A stretch of 64,000 nucleotides of DNA from Yamagishiella unicocca (lineage: Eukaryota > Chlorophyta > Chlorophyceae > Chlamydomonadales > Volvocaceae). Location: contig BDSL01000005.1 of NCBI GenBank assembly GCA_003116995.1, forward strand, positions 1,748,001 through 1,812,000, given 5' to 3'. Every line of letters begins with the position of its first letter. Within the stretch, counting starts at the first letter, position 1. The notes beneath the pieces are model-generated. The model was not told the DNA's origin. It was given only the letters and a program-made list of their open reading frames with translations, and made no database searches. Positions 9,027 to 20,725 of this stretch are shown here, one piece after another. A program made the position numbers and the translations under genes.

Positions 9027-12000
9027 TCACAGCTTGAGCGGCGGCCTCAGCGCCAGCGCCACGCCCCTCAGCGCCACGAACTGCATGTCTATGTTAGGCT
9101 GCGTGTCCTCCTCGTCGCCGAACGCGCTGGAGCGGTTCTCCGGGCAGATGAGCTTCACCAGCGCGGTGTTGCCGCACCACCGCTGCCGCAGCGCCATGCA
9201 CAGGTGACCTGACGGGGGGTGCGGCGCGGCGGCGGTGCTGGTCGCGACCGCCTCCTGGCCCTGCTGCTGCCCCCGCGGCGACTGCACATCGTCCTCCATG
9301 CCCTCAAAAGCACGGCTTGACGAGGCCTCCAGGGGCAGTAGCACCGCCAGCGGCTCTTGGTCTGGCCCGGCTGCCGCCGCCGCGGCCGCCGCCGCCTGCG
9401 GCGGCGCGGTCAGTGCGTTGGAGAGCTCCGCCTCCCCTCGCCTGCCGCGCCTCGCCGCTCCTGCCGCCCGAGCGCGTGTCATCTGGGGGAGCTCCTCCTG
9501 CAGCGCCGTCTGTACGATCTGGTACGTGTGGCGCAGGGCCTGCACCCCGGCCGCCTCCGAGACGATGCCGAGAAGAACCTGTCGTACAAACCACCAACAA
9601 ACCACCAACCACCAACGGGGATGAGGAGATAGAGGAGGAGGAGGAGGAGGAACAGGCAGGCAGGCAGGCGGGGGTGGGGGTTGGTTGAGGACGGCGGGGA
9701 GGGATGCACGTAAGACGAGCAGGGAGGGGTTGCTGCAGGAGCAGGGGGTCCTAGTCTGGCACTGTTCGGCGGAACGACTCTTGTTGATGGCCTATCTAGG
9801 CCCCAGATGGCTGCGACACGGTGACGCACCCTGGACATTCCCTCCTCCTTCCCCTCCCAAATGGCCTTTTCGCACACATCCGCTATCTGTCCCCTCCGCG
9901 CCCCAGCAAGCCCCCCTTCACACCCACACCCACCCACACCGCACGCGCCCCCCCCGTCGCGACCCACCCCGGCCACATTCGGCTGCGTGAGGCTCCTCAG
10001 CCAGGACGACAGCGGCAGCCCCTGGAGCAGCTCCCCCGGACCGCCGTACTCCTCGCCGGCGCCGGCGCCGCTGCCGCCGCTTCCCTCGGCGCCTTTCGCT
10101 GCGGTGTTGTCGGGCAACTCAGGTGCAGGCACAGGCGCAGGCACGGGACGTGTCTTCCCAGGGACCTTGCCTCGGTGACCGGCGCCTGAGCCGCCATCGC
10201 CGCCATCCGAGGGCTGGTGCGGCTGGTGCTGGTGCTGGTGCTTCCGCCCCGCCTTGCCGCCTGGAGCCGGGCCCTCCGCCGAACAGCCGTCCTCAGCTGC
10301 GGCTGCGGCTCCAGCATGCCCACCGTGTGGCCCTGGCCCCGGTCCCCCAGCGCCATCGCCGCTGCCCCCCGCTGCCCCAGCCTGGTGCGGCTGCTGCTGC
10401 TCCTCCTCCTCCTCCTCCTCCTCCTCCTCGCCTGAAGAGTGGCCGGCGGCGCCGGCGGCGCCGCTGACGTCGAATGGCAGCGCCTGGCCGTCAGTGCCGT
10501 ACAGGAAATCCAGCTCCTCCTCCCAGTCTTCCGTCAAGTCCGGCATCTCGGCGCCGCCGTCAGCGCCGTCCTCGCTGCCCGAGCTGCTACTGCCGCTCGA
10601 GCTGCTGCTGCTGCTGCTACTGCCGCTGCCGCCCCCTACGCCCTCATTCCCCTCGTCCTCGTCGGCGCTGCTAGTGGTGTTCGTGCTACTGCCGTCCATG
10701 ATGTCCGAGTCAGAGCTGTTCTCGGCGCCGTCGCCGCCGTCACCGGGCCCAGACCCGGCCCCGGCCTCGTGCCTTCCGTCGCCGCCGTCTTTTCCGCATT
10801 CACTGTTGTTGCCGACGACCATGCCGTCGCCGCCGTCGCTGCCGCTGCTGCTGCCATTTCCACCGCCGCCGCCGCCACCACCTGCACCCTCCGCTCCGTC
10901 AGCGTCAGCGTCAGCGTCAGCGTCAGCGTCAGCGTCAGCGTCAGCGTCAGCGTCAGCGTCAGCGTCAGCGTCAGCGTCAGCGTCATCGTCGACGCCGGCG
11001 GCGGCGGCGGCGGCGCCATCCACCTGGTGCGGCAGCACCGGCGGCAGCGCCATCTCTTGATCGCCCTCGTCACCCAGGCCGCGGTGAGGAAAGAACCTGT
11101 ACGACATCGTACGTGTACGACACGTGCGGCGTCAGTTAGGGGAGGCCAGGCCAGTGGCTCAGGGTTCGTGGACGCAGCCGTCGGCGCACAGACCCAGCCC
11201 GGCCCTACCCAGACGCCCCCTTTGGTCGCAAGCCATCGTATGTCGCAAGAGGTACTAGGCGGTCGCTCTAGCCGCGTCCCGCACGCGCCTCAGCCACCGT
11301 AGTCCACACCCCACGCACCTGAACCACACCACCGGCCATAGCTGGGCCGCCTCGCCTGATCCTGCCGCCACCGCCACCGCCTCCCCCGCCGCCGCCGCAG
11401 ACGACCCGGCGGAAGACGGCCCGGCGGAAGCCGCCTGAGCTGCCACTGTCCCCGTAGCCTGCGCCTCCGGCTGCTGCTGCTGCTGCTGCCGCTGCTGCTG
11501 CTGCCCCTGCGGCTTCTGGAATTCCACCCACTCGCCTGCGCCGGGGGCGCTGCGCCGCGCCACCACAGGCGGCAGCAGCCCCGCCGCCGCCGCCGCCTCC
11601 ACCGCCGCCAGGTCCGTAAGGCCCGACAGTGCCTGGACGTACGACTGCTGCACCATGCCCGCAAACGCCTGCCGTACAGGATGATGTTCCGGATCCAGCT
11701 GGGCCTCCTCCCGCAGCCGCTGCTGCTCCTCTCGCCGCCACTGCGCCTCCTCCGACAGCCCCTGCCTACCCCCCTCCTCCTCCTCCTCCCCCCCCTTTTC
11801 CTTCGCCTCCCGCCACTGCTCCCCCTGCCGATCGCCATTGCCCTCCCGACCCTCGTCCTCGTCGTCAGGACAGCTTGTCCGCGGCGGCGGCGCCGCCGCC
11901 GTCCCCCCGGCGGTCAAGTCCTCGTCCATGGGAGCAGAGCCGCCAGCGCCGCCAGCAGCGGCGGCGCCGCCAGCGGCGGCGGCGGCGGCTCCGCCGCCGC

Positions 12001-15000
12001 CGTACCGCCTGAGCAGCTTCCACTCCGGGCCCAGCTGCGACAGGAACACTGCCCCACAGGCGACCGGGCAGGTGAACTCGCCAGCGCGGGAGACCGTGAT
12101 GCCGTCGATGAGCGCTGCGGGGGGCAGGGGGGATGCGGGTCGGGTGTCCGGGAGGAGGGTTTGGCTTTGGAAGGCTGGGAGGTCGCGGGTTTGGCTGCAG
12201 GCTGAGGAATGGACGTCGGTGCCGGCCTTGCCCTACCGTTCTGTTGACGATGCACAACCCGGGGTTTCGTAAATTATATACTTATATACTGATGAACTAT
12301 TTTATGCCTAAAGAAATAATTTTATGTGTAAAGAAACTTTCCATCAAGCTAATAAATTCTCTGCTGATCATGCGCTCTCGCGACCCAGGGTCGAAAACCC
12401 TAAAACCCTAACCGTCCTGCCCTCCTCTCCGCAGTATCTGCTCTCCGCCACTCGACCGCCTCCAGCCAGCCACACCAGCCCTCTCCCCCCTGGCCGCTAC
12501 ACCTGCCCCCCCAACGCTCCCCCTCCCCTCCCCCCCCCCACCCTCGGGACGGCCCTGTCATCCTCACCGGTGGTGTGCTCCAGGGAAGGGCTGGACAGGT
12601 AGTCGCGAGAGCTCCGAGACCACACCTCCAGCCCCGACCCACGGCCCAGACCCTGGAGCGCCCGGGCGCCGCTGCGGCTGCGCTCCTGCTCGATGTCCTG
12701 TACTACCGCCGCTAGTCGGGGAGGCAGGGGTGCCGGCACGTCGGCGGGGTTGGCTTCGGGCGGCGGCGGCGGGGCGCCAGCAGGGGCTGTCGCGTCGGCG
12801 CCGGCGGCGGGGTTGCCATTCCCCCCCGGCGCTTCCCCCTCTGCCTGGTTGGGGGGAGGGGGTTAGGGTTTCGGGGGTTGGGGGCTTGTCGGTGTACGGC
12901 GGGCGGAATCCCCTCTCCGCCCCTCCCCTGCTCGGCACTTGACGCCGCCGCGCCGCGACCCCTCCCGCGCACCTGGCCCCCCTGGAGCTTCTTCTTTTCC
13001 TTCTTCTTCTGCTCCTCGCCCTCCTCCTCCAGCTGCGGCTGCTGCTGCGGCTCCCGGGCTGCAGTGCCTGCAGCTGGCGCCTGTGCTGCCGCCCCGACCA
13101 GCCCTGGCGCCTGCTCCGCCGGGCCTCCGTGCACGGCTCCATCCGGCGCAAGGAACTGGTACCACACCACCAGCTCCAACATCAGGCGCTCCAGGCCTGA
13201 CAAGGGGGGGTTACAACAAAAGAACCGGTAACTCGACTGCGGAAATGTAATGGGTGCATAGCCTTCGGACACCGGGACGCGCGCGCAACAAAGGGGGGGG
13301 GGGAGGGGTAGCCCGGGGGGCTTCAAACGTCGTACAGCCCTCCCCTGGAGCCCAAACCCTTCGGAACGGCCACCACACTGTCCCTGGCGCCCTTTCGGCT
13401 TCCTCCCCCCCCAGCACGGCCCAACACCGATACGATGCCGCCGCCATCGCCAACACAGCCCCGTGCGGTCTCCAACCCCCATGTACAGGTTCTTCCTTAG
13501 CCAGTTCGCCTCCCCCCCCACCGCCCTCGGTTTGTCGGCCGTGGATTCGCGGAGCCTCTTATTCCCCCCCCCAGGCCAGCCCACCATGTGTGGACCAGTG
13601 TCCCAGCGACTCCACCATGGCGGCCCGCAGCCGCTCGTGCAGGCGGCCGCGACCAGGAGCCGCCATGATCCTCTCCCTGATGCTGGCGGGCACCCGGTGC
13701 AGGAACAGCACCCACGACACGTCGGAGGCGAGGGCGATCATCTCGGAGCGGTGAGCCGCAGTGAAGGGGTCGTCGAAACGGACGGCCTGCTGTCCAAGGA
13801 GGGTGGGGTGGGGTGGGCCGGGGCGGGGTGGGGTGGGGCGGGGTTTCAAGGAAAGACCCCTGGGGCGGGGTGGGGCGGGGTGGGGTGGAGGGGAAAACCC
13901 GCGAGCCGAGACCGGTCCAGGGAGGGAACTGAAGGGGGAGAAGGGCCCGGCGGGGGGCATGGGGTCAAGGGATGGGCCCGCTGGAGGTAGCGGAGTGACC
14001 CAGAGGAGAGGCATCTCGTTTGGAAAACACCGCGCCAGCTAGGTTGCAGGCGGGGGGGCAGTCGCGCCTCATGCGCCCTCTTGCCGTGTCCCCCGCACCC
14101 CCCGCACACGGGGGGGGGGGGGGGCGTAAAAACCGTTGACGCGACAAGGACAGGATAGTTGGCGCATGGTCGTCGGACATCTAGTTTGTGGGCGCATGCT
14201 GGAGCACTGGGGGGGTTGCACGTGTCGCGTCACCGGGTCTTCTCGCCACCCCCCACCCCCACCCAGTTTCGTATCCCCAACCTAGTTCTCCAGCATGCAT
14301 CTCAAGACGTCTGTTCTAAACGGTTTTTCCTGGCATCCACGGGTCTTCCTCGATCCCACCCCCACCCCCCCCTCCGCACCTTGAGCAGCGCAATGCAGTG
14401 CACGTTGCTGGCCGCCCGGCTGCAGTAGATGGCCCAGCCGGTGGGATCAAACAGGTTGCCGGCCTGGGGTCCAGGGAGGGGCGGGGGTACGGAAAATAGC
14501 CGCTTACTCGACAGGGAGGAGGGGCCGGGCCGAGAAGACCCGGCCACACGACGTAGGAGAAACGGGGGGAAGAAACCAGCTGGCGAGTAGGGAGGATTGG
14601 CGGGTTGGGAGGTAAGGAGGGAGGGGAGCCACCGGGGCGTGAGCTTCTGAGCACACCTCAGGCTCGGGCGGGGTGAGGTGGGGCTGGGTGGGGTTAGGAT
14701 GTGAGTACGACACAACCCCCGGTACGACAGGTACGACCACCGCCGCCGCCGCTGCCTGCATGCCTACCTTGCCTCGTTCCGCGCCCCGCTACCCACCTAC
14801 CCACCCACCACCCAACTGACTAGACGTTCAGGTCGCCTTCCTCATGTGTCGAATACGTGTTTCTCCGTTTAACCTCCCCTCCCCCCGTCCTTTCGCGCAA
14901 CCGGGTTTTACCCCCCAACACCCACCTCCCACCCCCCACCCCTCTCACCCAGAAGGCCGGGTCGTCCTCGTCCATGCCACCGTCCGTGTACAAGCCCTCG

Positions 15001-15717
15001 AACTGGACGGCACCCCGCCCCCCACCGCCGCCGCCGCCGCCACTGCCGCCGCCGCGGGGCCCCCACGCTCGCTGCAGCTGACGGTAGAGGCGCTCCACGG
15101 GCACCTGGTCAGGAGGCTGTGCGACGGCGGGGAGGAGCAGTTCGGGGGGTTCGGGGGGGGAGGGTTGGGTTTCGGAGCGCGAGGGCGGGACCAGCCGCAC
15201 CCCTCCACACCCCGCTGCACCCCACCTCCTCGCTTAACCGTCGGTACGGATGTCAACTTCTCCCAACTACCACAACCGCCCCAACTGCCTCCGTCACCCT
15301 CAAGAGCCGCCCCCGGCCGGCCCCTTGTGCCAACTCCCACCTCCCTCCTCCCTTCCTGGCGCAGGAGGAGCACCCCACCCCCACCCCCGCCCTCGCACCC
15401 CAACACCCCCGCCCTCGCACCCCACCCCACCCCAACGCTTCCCAACACTTCCCAACACTCCCCACCCCACGAGGTCGGCAGCGCACCCTGATGTCGAGAC
15501 CGAAGCGGTGGGCTAACAGGGGGGTCCACACGGCGTTCTGGTGGGACACACCGCGAGCTTCGCGGCACGTGCAAGCCAGCGCCGCGACATCACGTGCGCT
15601 GCCCAGGCAGCACGTGATGGCGGTCAACGTGTCGCGGTCGAGGTGCGACCAGCCGGTGCCGCTGGCACCGTCAGCCATGCTGCGAGACCGCGTAGCCGGC
15701 ACGCCGGCGTCCGACAT
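9027..15717 (-). CDS. Large F-box protein with long low-complexity regions
   Basis: Nine exons on the minus strand: 15717-15487, 15116-14949, 14463-14380, 13789-13585, 13196-12973, 12844-12568, 12114-11319, 11096-9968 and 9578-9027. Phases are consistent and the product is 1,221 residues. The N-terminal exon has an F-box (HLDRDTLTAITCCLGSARD, then VAALACTCREARG and the WTPLLAHRFG end), which in the family binds SKP1 and makes the protein a substrate receptor of an SCF ubiquitin ligase. The following exons give probably folded segments (DPTGWAIYCSRAASNVHCIA; FDDPFTAAHRSEMIALASD; LERLMLELVVWYQFLAPDG; LIDGITVSRAGEFTCPVACG). The rest is Gln-, Glu-, Ala- and Gly-rich, with an Asp-Ala repeat in exon 8. 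I do not recognise the C-terminal part, so the target is unknown. Exon 4 has a NAGNAG acceptor (CAGCAG at 13792-13787) that could add or drop one Gln. Confidence 0.82.
10899..10982. repeat. Coding hexanucleotide array (TCAGCG)14
   Basis: Fourteen uninterrupted copies of TCAGCG. On the minus strand they lie in frame in exon 8 of the F-box gene and encode alternating Asp-Ala. Being a multiple of three, copy-number change would not shift the frame. Confidence 0.97.
12257..12415. other. AT-rich island ending in TTTTAGGG-type repeat
   Basis: About 105 bases rich in A and T (12261-12365) stand out in the GC-rich intron between exons 6 and 7 of the F-box gene. It is followed at 12395-12412 by aaaccctaaaaccctaac, the complement of the Chlamydomonas telomere unit. 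Confidence 0.7.
13790..14379 (-). mobile_element. Introner-like intron 3 of the F-box gene
   Basis: The intron holds two related arms in opposite orientation. The 14123-14215 arm reads gtaaaaaccgttgacgcgac and on to aggacaggatagttggcgca and gcgcatgctggag. The 14283-14352 arm, reverse complemented, begins cgaggaagacccgtggatgc and continues aaaaaccgtttagaacag to gcatgctggag. The shared parts are aaaaaccgtt and atgctggag. The same two arms in the same order occur in the intron at 33450-33920 of the PIMT-BTB gene. Confidence 0.65.
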
Positions 15718-16452
15718 GTAATGTAGGGCGTCCGGGCAGGAAGCGCGCAGCTGCCAGTCGGCGGTTGCAAGATCGAATTGGCCGTCAGGTGCTGGGGCTA
15801 GAAGAATGGGTCGCGTTGCGTCGAGATCCGAAAGGCGAAAGGCGCTGCGAGCCTAATCCGCGGATGCGACCCTGCTTTTATGCCTCGCGGGCTCTTTCAG
15901 CCCTGTAGCCGGCGTGATGCAGCTGCGAGCTAACGAATGTACTAACGTCCTAATGTGGTATCCGCTTAAAAAAGTCTACCCGAACACCGTATCGACGGCG
16001 GCTTGGCAAAACAGATGAATCATTCAGGGCGCCCTAGCTCCTATTCGAGGTTGTTTATCATTCTTGGGTACGATCGAGCGACGAACGGGGACATGGACAT
16101 CACGACATCGGCCTGCCGTGCTCATGCCAACATGTTAGTCAAGAGTCGGCCCTTTAGCTTCACCTATATCCACCTTCAGGTACTACGTCTTTGATCACGC
16201 TCTCCTCCTTCCCGCAAGATTGTGAGCGGCCAAGCCTCGCCTTATTCCTGTATTTTATACCGGTACTTGAAACTTGCAGGGTTATCCTGAACCCAACATG
16301 CTTGGCCTAATACTCAGAACTCACTGACAACTTTTGGTAGTTGCGAAGAGCTTTCCTGTGTTCGCGGTGGTTGGCGAGGTCTCTCGTTGGCCACCTAACC
16401 CGATAGCCTTGACGGGCTCTTTCCTGGCCGGACAAACCCGGCAAGAGCAAAG
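15718..16452. other. Divergent promoter region (F-box / XAP5)
   Basis: The F-box gene reads left and XAP5 reads right from this 735-base interval, so it should hold both promoters. A TTTTATAC element near 16253-16260 is a weak TATA candidate about 190 bases upstream of the XAP5 ATG. No coding ORF is supported. Base composition is clearly less GC-rich than in the flanking introns. Confidence 0.5.
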
Positions 16453-19400
16453 ATGTATAACAACGGCTATGTGGGGACGGGCGAGGATGTGCAGCGCATC
16501 CGTCGCATGGAAAAGCAGCGCGAGGACCAACGGAAGAAGTACGAAGCCATGCACAAGCAGACGAAGGACCAGGCCGACGCCGCTGGGCTGAGGCAATTCG
16601 GCGCGTCGACTGAGGAGGTGCGCCCGGGGATGGGACACCGCGGGTCGAGTCGTCCCCCGAGGCCGCTCAGCATGTTATGCTGTGCTGTGCCCTAAGATCC
16701 CCTCGGAGCCTCAGTTCTTACTAACATAGACTGCATTGCGGCGCGATAGGAGCCGCCGAGGGGTGACGAGTGACTGCACAGGGGGTGGCGAGGCCGTGGG
16801 GCTAGGGAGACAGGCGGGCGGGGCTGGGGAGGTCTTCGTGAGGAAGGGCGCGCACTGGCGCGGAGAGGGCTGAAGGGTGACGTGGCTGGGTTTCTTTTGT
16901 CGTACCGGAGAGCCAGCAGACGCGCGGCTGGGTAGGGTGCCGCGGTCCCTGTGCGGGTGTGACGAAAGACGTGTGACGTGTGAGGCTGACGAACGACATG
17001 TGACGTGTGACGAATGACGTGCGACATGTGACGTGTGACGAAAGACGTGTGACGTGTGAGGCTGGGTGGCGGGACGGCTGGAGAGATGGATGGGTACGGG
17101 GGGTTGCAGAAGAGATCCGGCTACTCGACGTGAGGCGGATGGGTGGGTTGTTGCAGAGCGATGGAAGCCCTTCTGCACCGTGAGCCACCGCCGGCAGTAA
17201 CCCGGACACCACATCCTCAGCTCCAAGCCATGGCCCTGAGCTCGCCACAGCCAGCACACCCCGCCCACCGCACCCTCCTGGCGCCCCCCCCCCACCCCAG
17301 TCGAGTTACCGGTTCTTTACCTGTAACCCCACACACGCACACACACGCACACACACTACAAAGAGATACGATGGAGCAGACGCTCGAGCAGGAGGGGACT
17401 GCGGCCCCTCACGCCCCTCTCCTTATACGAGAGCGCTTCGGCGGTCTTTCCGTTAGGGCAGGGCAGCTGCCACTTGGCCAACATCAGGGCAGATGACGTA
17501 AGACACGCACATGCACACACACGCGGCCTCCCTCCGGCCCCGTCGGCACCCTCCAGGCTCTGGAGCACGCGTTCAAGAACGAGACCGTGGGCCTCGTCAC
17601 CAAGGCCGAGTTCATCCAGAAGCGAACAACGCTACAGGAGCGGTGCGTGGATCCGCCGCCCCACCCCGCACAGTAACCGGGTCGCCTCGCCACCCCACAC
17701 CCCGTAATTCCCCCCCGCACACCCCACACACGAGTACACGGGCTTTCCTGGCACACGGGCTTTGCTCCCAACCCCTCCCCCCTGTCCGCCCCTCCCTGGA
17801 CCTCCACGCCACGCCCTCTCGCCGCACCCCCCTACCTCGCACCCCCCCTACCTCGCACCCCACGTGCTGACCGTTACGCCCGGCCCGCTCCCCTTCGTTA
17901 CAATTTCCCCTGCGGGCTTCCTCTCACCCCCTCGCTGCCCCCCCGCCCTATAGGCTGGAGGAGGAGCACCGGCGCAAGACCGAGGCTGACGAGGACGCCG
18001 CCAGCAGGGACCGAGAGAAGCGCAAGCGCGAGAAGGAGGCTCGCAAGCCCAAGCTCAGTTTCCTGGTGGACGACGAGGAGGAGGGGGGCGGGGAGGAGGA
18101 GGAGGTGAGCGCAGGGGGGGGAGGAGAGCCCTCGGCCGTTGACTTGTCATCGTTGGACCATCCGTCCTGCGCGCTCTCCCCCTTTGCCTTGCCGCCCATT
18201 GCCTCCCCTTCCCCTTCACGTAGCGGGAACGCTCCAGCACCGTTACTCGCCGTACCACGTTGTGACACATGGCGGCATCACGGCAGCTGCAGCTCACAGC
18301 GATCCCGACTCTGCCCCTCGACCGCCCTTCCTCGCGTCCCCTCCCCCCCCTCAGGACGCCCGCCCCTCCGCGCCCCCCGTCTTCAAGATGCCCGCATTCG
18401 CATTCGCGCGCCAGGTGGCGGCGGCGGCGGCGGCGGCTTCAGAGGCGCCCGCGGACCCCGCCGATCCCCCCGCCGCCGCCGCCGCCGCCACCCCGCAGGA
18501 CGCGGCGGCGGAGGCGGCGGAAGCTGCTGCCGACCGACGCGCGGGCAGTGAAGGGCCTGCTGGCAGCACCGGCAACGTCAGCGATGGCGGCGGGGGTGAG
18601 GTGGTGGTGGCCAAGAAGCAGAAGTTCGGCAAGTTTGGGAAGGACCCCACGGTGGCGACGGACTTCCTGCCGGACAAGTGGGTCGGGGGTCGAGGGGTCG
18701 AGGGAGGGGGGCCTTGCGGGTGTGTGGGGCGGTGTGGGAAGGGAAAACCCGTGTAAGGAAAAAATCGGGTTTAGAAAGGACGTTTTTAGAAAGAAAACCT
18801 TTTAGGGCATTTGTGGGGCGGTGTGGGGAGGGGAGGGTTGGAGTAGGTTGAAAGCGAGGAGGGCTGTTGGGAGGGAACTGGGCTGCAGGCGAGTGGTTGG
18901 TTGGTTGGGGTGCTGTTTGTTGCGGAGTGCCGGTTCGAGGGGTGGCGGAAGGGGGGCGGGCAGCAGCGGTGCCCGGGGTCCGCTCCGTACTCCCCACGTA
19001 TGTGAAACTCGCTCCCTTCCCCCCCGCATCCTCGCCTTCATCCTCCTGCCGCTGCTGCCGCCGCTGCTGCCGCTACTATTGCCGCTCCGCTGCTACCGCC
19101 GCCGCTGCTGCCGCCGCTAGGGACCGCGAGCGGCTGGAGCTGGAGATGCGTGCCGCGCTGCGCAAGGAGTGGCAGCTGGCGCAGGATTCCATCAGGTCGG
19201 AGCCGCTCACGATCACCTACTCCTACTGGAACGGCACCGGACACCGGTGAGGTCAAGAGGGGGTGGGGAGGGCGAGGGAGCGGAGGCGAGGGAGCGGATG
19301 TGGGTTTGCCCTGCTCCCCAATCCCCCCCCCCCCCCATCTTGTCCCGCCTGCCACGGCCTTCCTTCAAACTCCCGTGCCCTGAATCGTAAACCCTAAAAC

Positions 19401-20725
19401 CCGTTCCCCTCATCCCCCGTGCACCCTTCCCTTCCCCTCCCTTTCACTGACTCCCCCCCGTGTTCCTTTCCTCCACCCCCTCCCCCTCCCTTTCAAAACG
19501 TCTGTTCTAAACGGTTTTCTCTCGCATCCACGGGTCTTCCTCGAAATCCCCCTCCCTTTCCTTGATCCCCCTCCTGTTCCTTTCCGCCTCCCCCTCCCCC
19601 TCCCGGGGTTTCCCTCGAATCCCCCTCCCGTGTTCCTTTCCTCCTCCCCTCCCCTTACCCCCCGCAGCCGCAACATCGTCATCAAAAAGGGCGACTCCAT
19701 CGGCCTCTTCCTCAAAGCCGTCCGAGACCAGCTGGCGCCGGAGTTCCGGGAGCTGCGGCACGTGGGCATGGACAGCCTCATGTACATCAAGGTGGGGCAC
19801 GGCACTGTACGACCCGTGTACGACCGCGGAACTGTTGTACGGGAGACCGTACGGCGCGCCCCCCCATCGGCTCTTTCCCTACCCCTCACCCCATCACGCC
19901 CACTGGACGACGCCAGATCTCCTTCGCGCTGCCGTGACACCCCACCCCCCGTGCTGCTGCCGTACCTTGCCGCCACGACCCCCCTAACCCCACAGGAAGA
20001 TCTCATCATGCCTCAGCACCACACCTTCTACGACTTGATCATCAATAAGGCCCGCGGCAAGTCGGGTCCGCTGTTCGACTTCTCCGTGCGCGAGGACATC
20101 CGCGTCACCAACGACGCCACGCAGGAGAAGCAGGACAGCCACGCGGGCAAGGTGCGGAGCCGGGGGGGGAGGAGGGGAAGGGGGGGTGAGGGAGGAGGAG
20201 GGGCAAGGGGGAAGGGGAGGGCAGGAAGAGGAAGGAGAAAGGGGTATTAAGGGGGGGAAGGGCCCGATATCAGTAGCCGCTGAAACGCTGCCCGCGGTCC
20301 TTTCCAAACCCTCAAACCCTCAAACCCTCCTCCCTGCGCCGTCGCCTTTCCTCCCTCCGCCCAGGTGGTGGAGCGGCACTGGTACGACAAGAATAAACAC
20401 ATCTTCCCCGCCAGCCGCTGGGAGGTGAGGGCTGGGGGGATGGCAGCCGGGGTTCCTTCGGAGTGGCGAGGTGCCGTACTACGGGGGGTTGCGCCGCGGG
20501 GGTGAGGATCTCCGTGTAAGGTGTGATGGGGTATTGGGTTTCCCTAGTCCCGTCCACACACCCATCCACCCCACAACCTACCCATCCACCGACGCACCCC
20601 CCTTCGGCCATGAATTCGCGGATTACCCTTTACCGCGGATTACCTCCCGCTCCTCCCTGGATCTGCCCTGGATCCAGATCTACGACCCGGAGAAGAAGTA
20701 CGGCGAGTACACGATCTTCGGGTAG
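16453..20725 (+). CDS. XCT: XAP5/FAM50 family protein (XAP5 circadian timekeeper-like)
   Basis: Nine exons: 16453-16617, 17557-17642, 17954-18104, 18355-18677, 19121-19246, 19668-19791, 19996-20151, 20365-20424 and 20678-20725; 412 residues, all phases consistent. XAP5 proteins are nuclear; plant XCT affects the clock, splicing and small-RNA output, and animal FAM50A is linked to the spliceosome. In order: a charged N-terminal coiled coil (MYNNGYVGTGEDVQRIRRME), FKNETVGLVTKAEFIQ, a basic/acidic region with KPKLSFLVDDEEE, and then the conserved XAP5 domain: DPTVATDFLPDK, ITYSYWNGTGHRRNI, FLKAVRDQLAPEFRELR, EDLIMPQHHTFYDLIINKAR, KVVERHWYDKNKHIFPASRWE and YDPEKKYGEYTI. Exon 4 contains an Ala/Pro-rich insertion. 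Exons 6-9 match the family almost without gaps, which makes the splice calls secure. A TGTAA at 21264-21268 is the likely poly(A) signal. Confidence 0.95.
16960..17066. repeat. Degenerate tandem repeat in XAP5 intron 1
   Basis: Variants of gacgaaagacgtgtgacgtgtgaggct are repeated about four times with substitutions. Non-coding and intronic. Confidence 0.7.

Noticed and set aside
9479..11107. Single 542-codon minus-strand ORF
   Set aside because: Only 11096-9968 is exon 8 of the F-box gene; the 3' part of the ORF runs through the intron 9579-9967 before exon 9 resumes in another frame.
10254..11302. Long plus-strand ORFs opposite F-box exon 8
   Set aside because: They are Pro/Ser/Ala-rich shadows of the Asp-Ala and Gly-rich coding strand.
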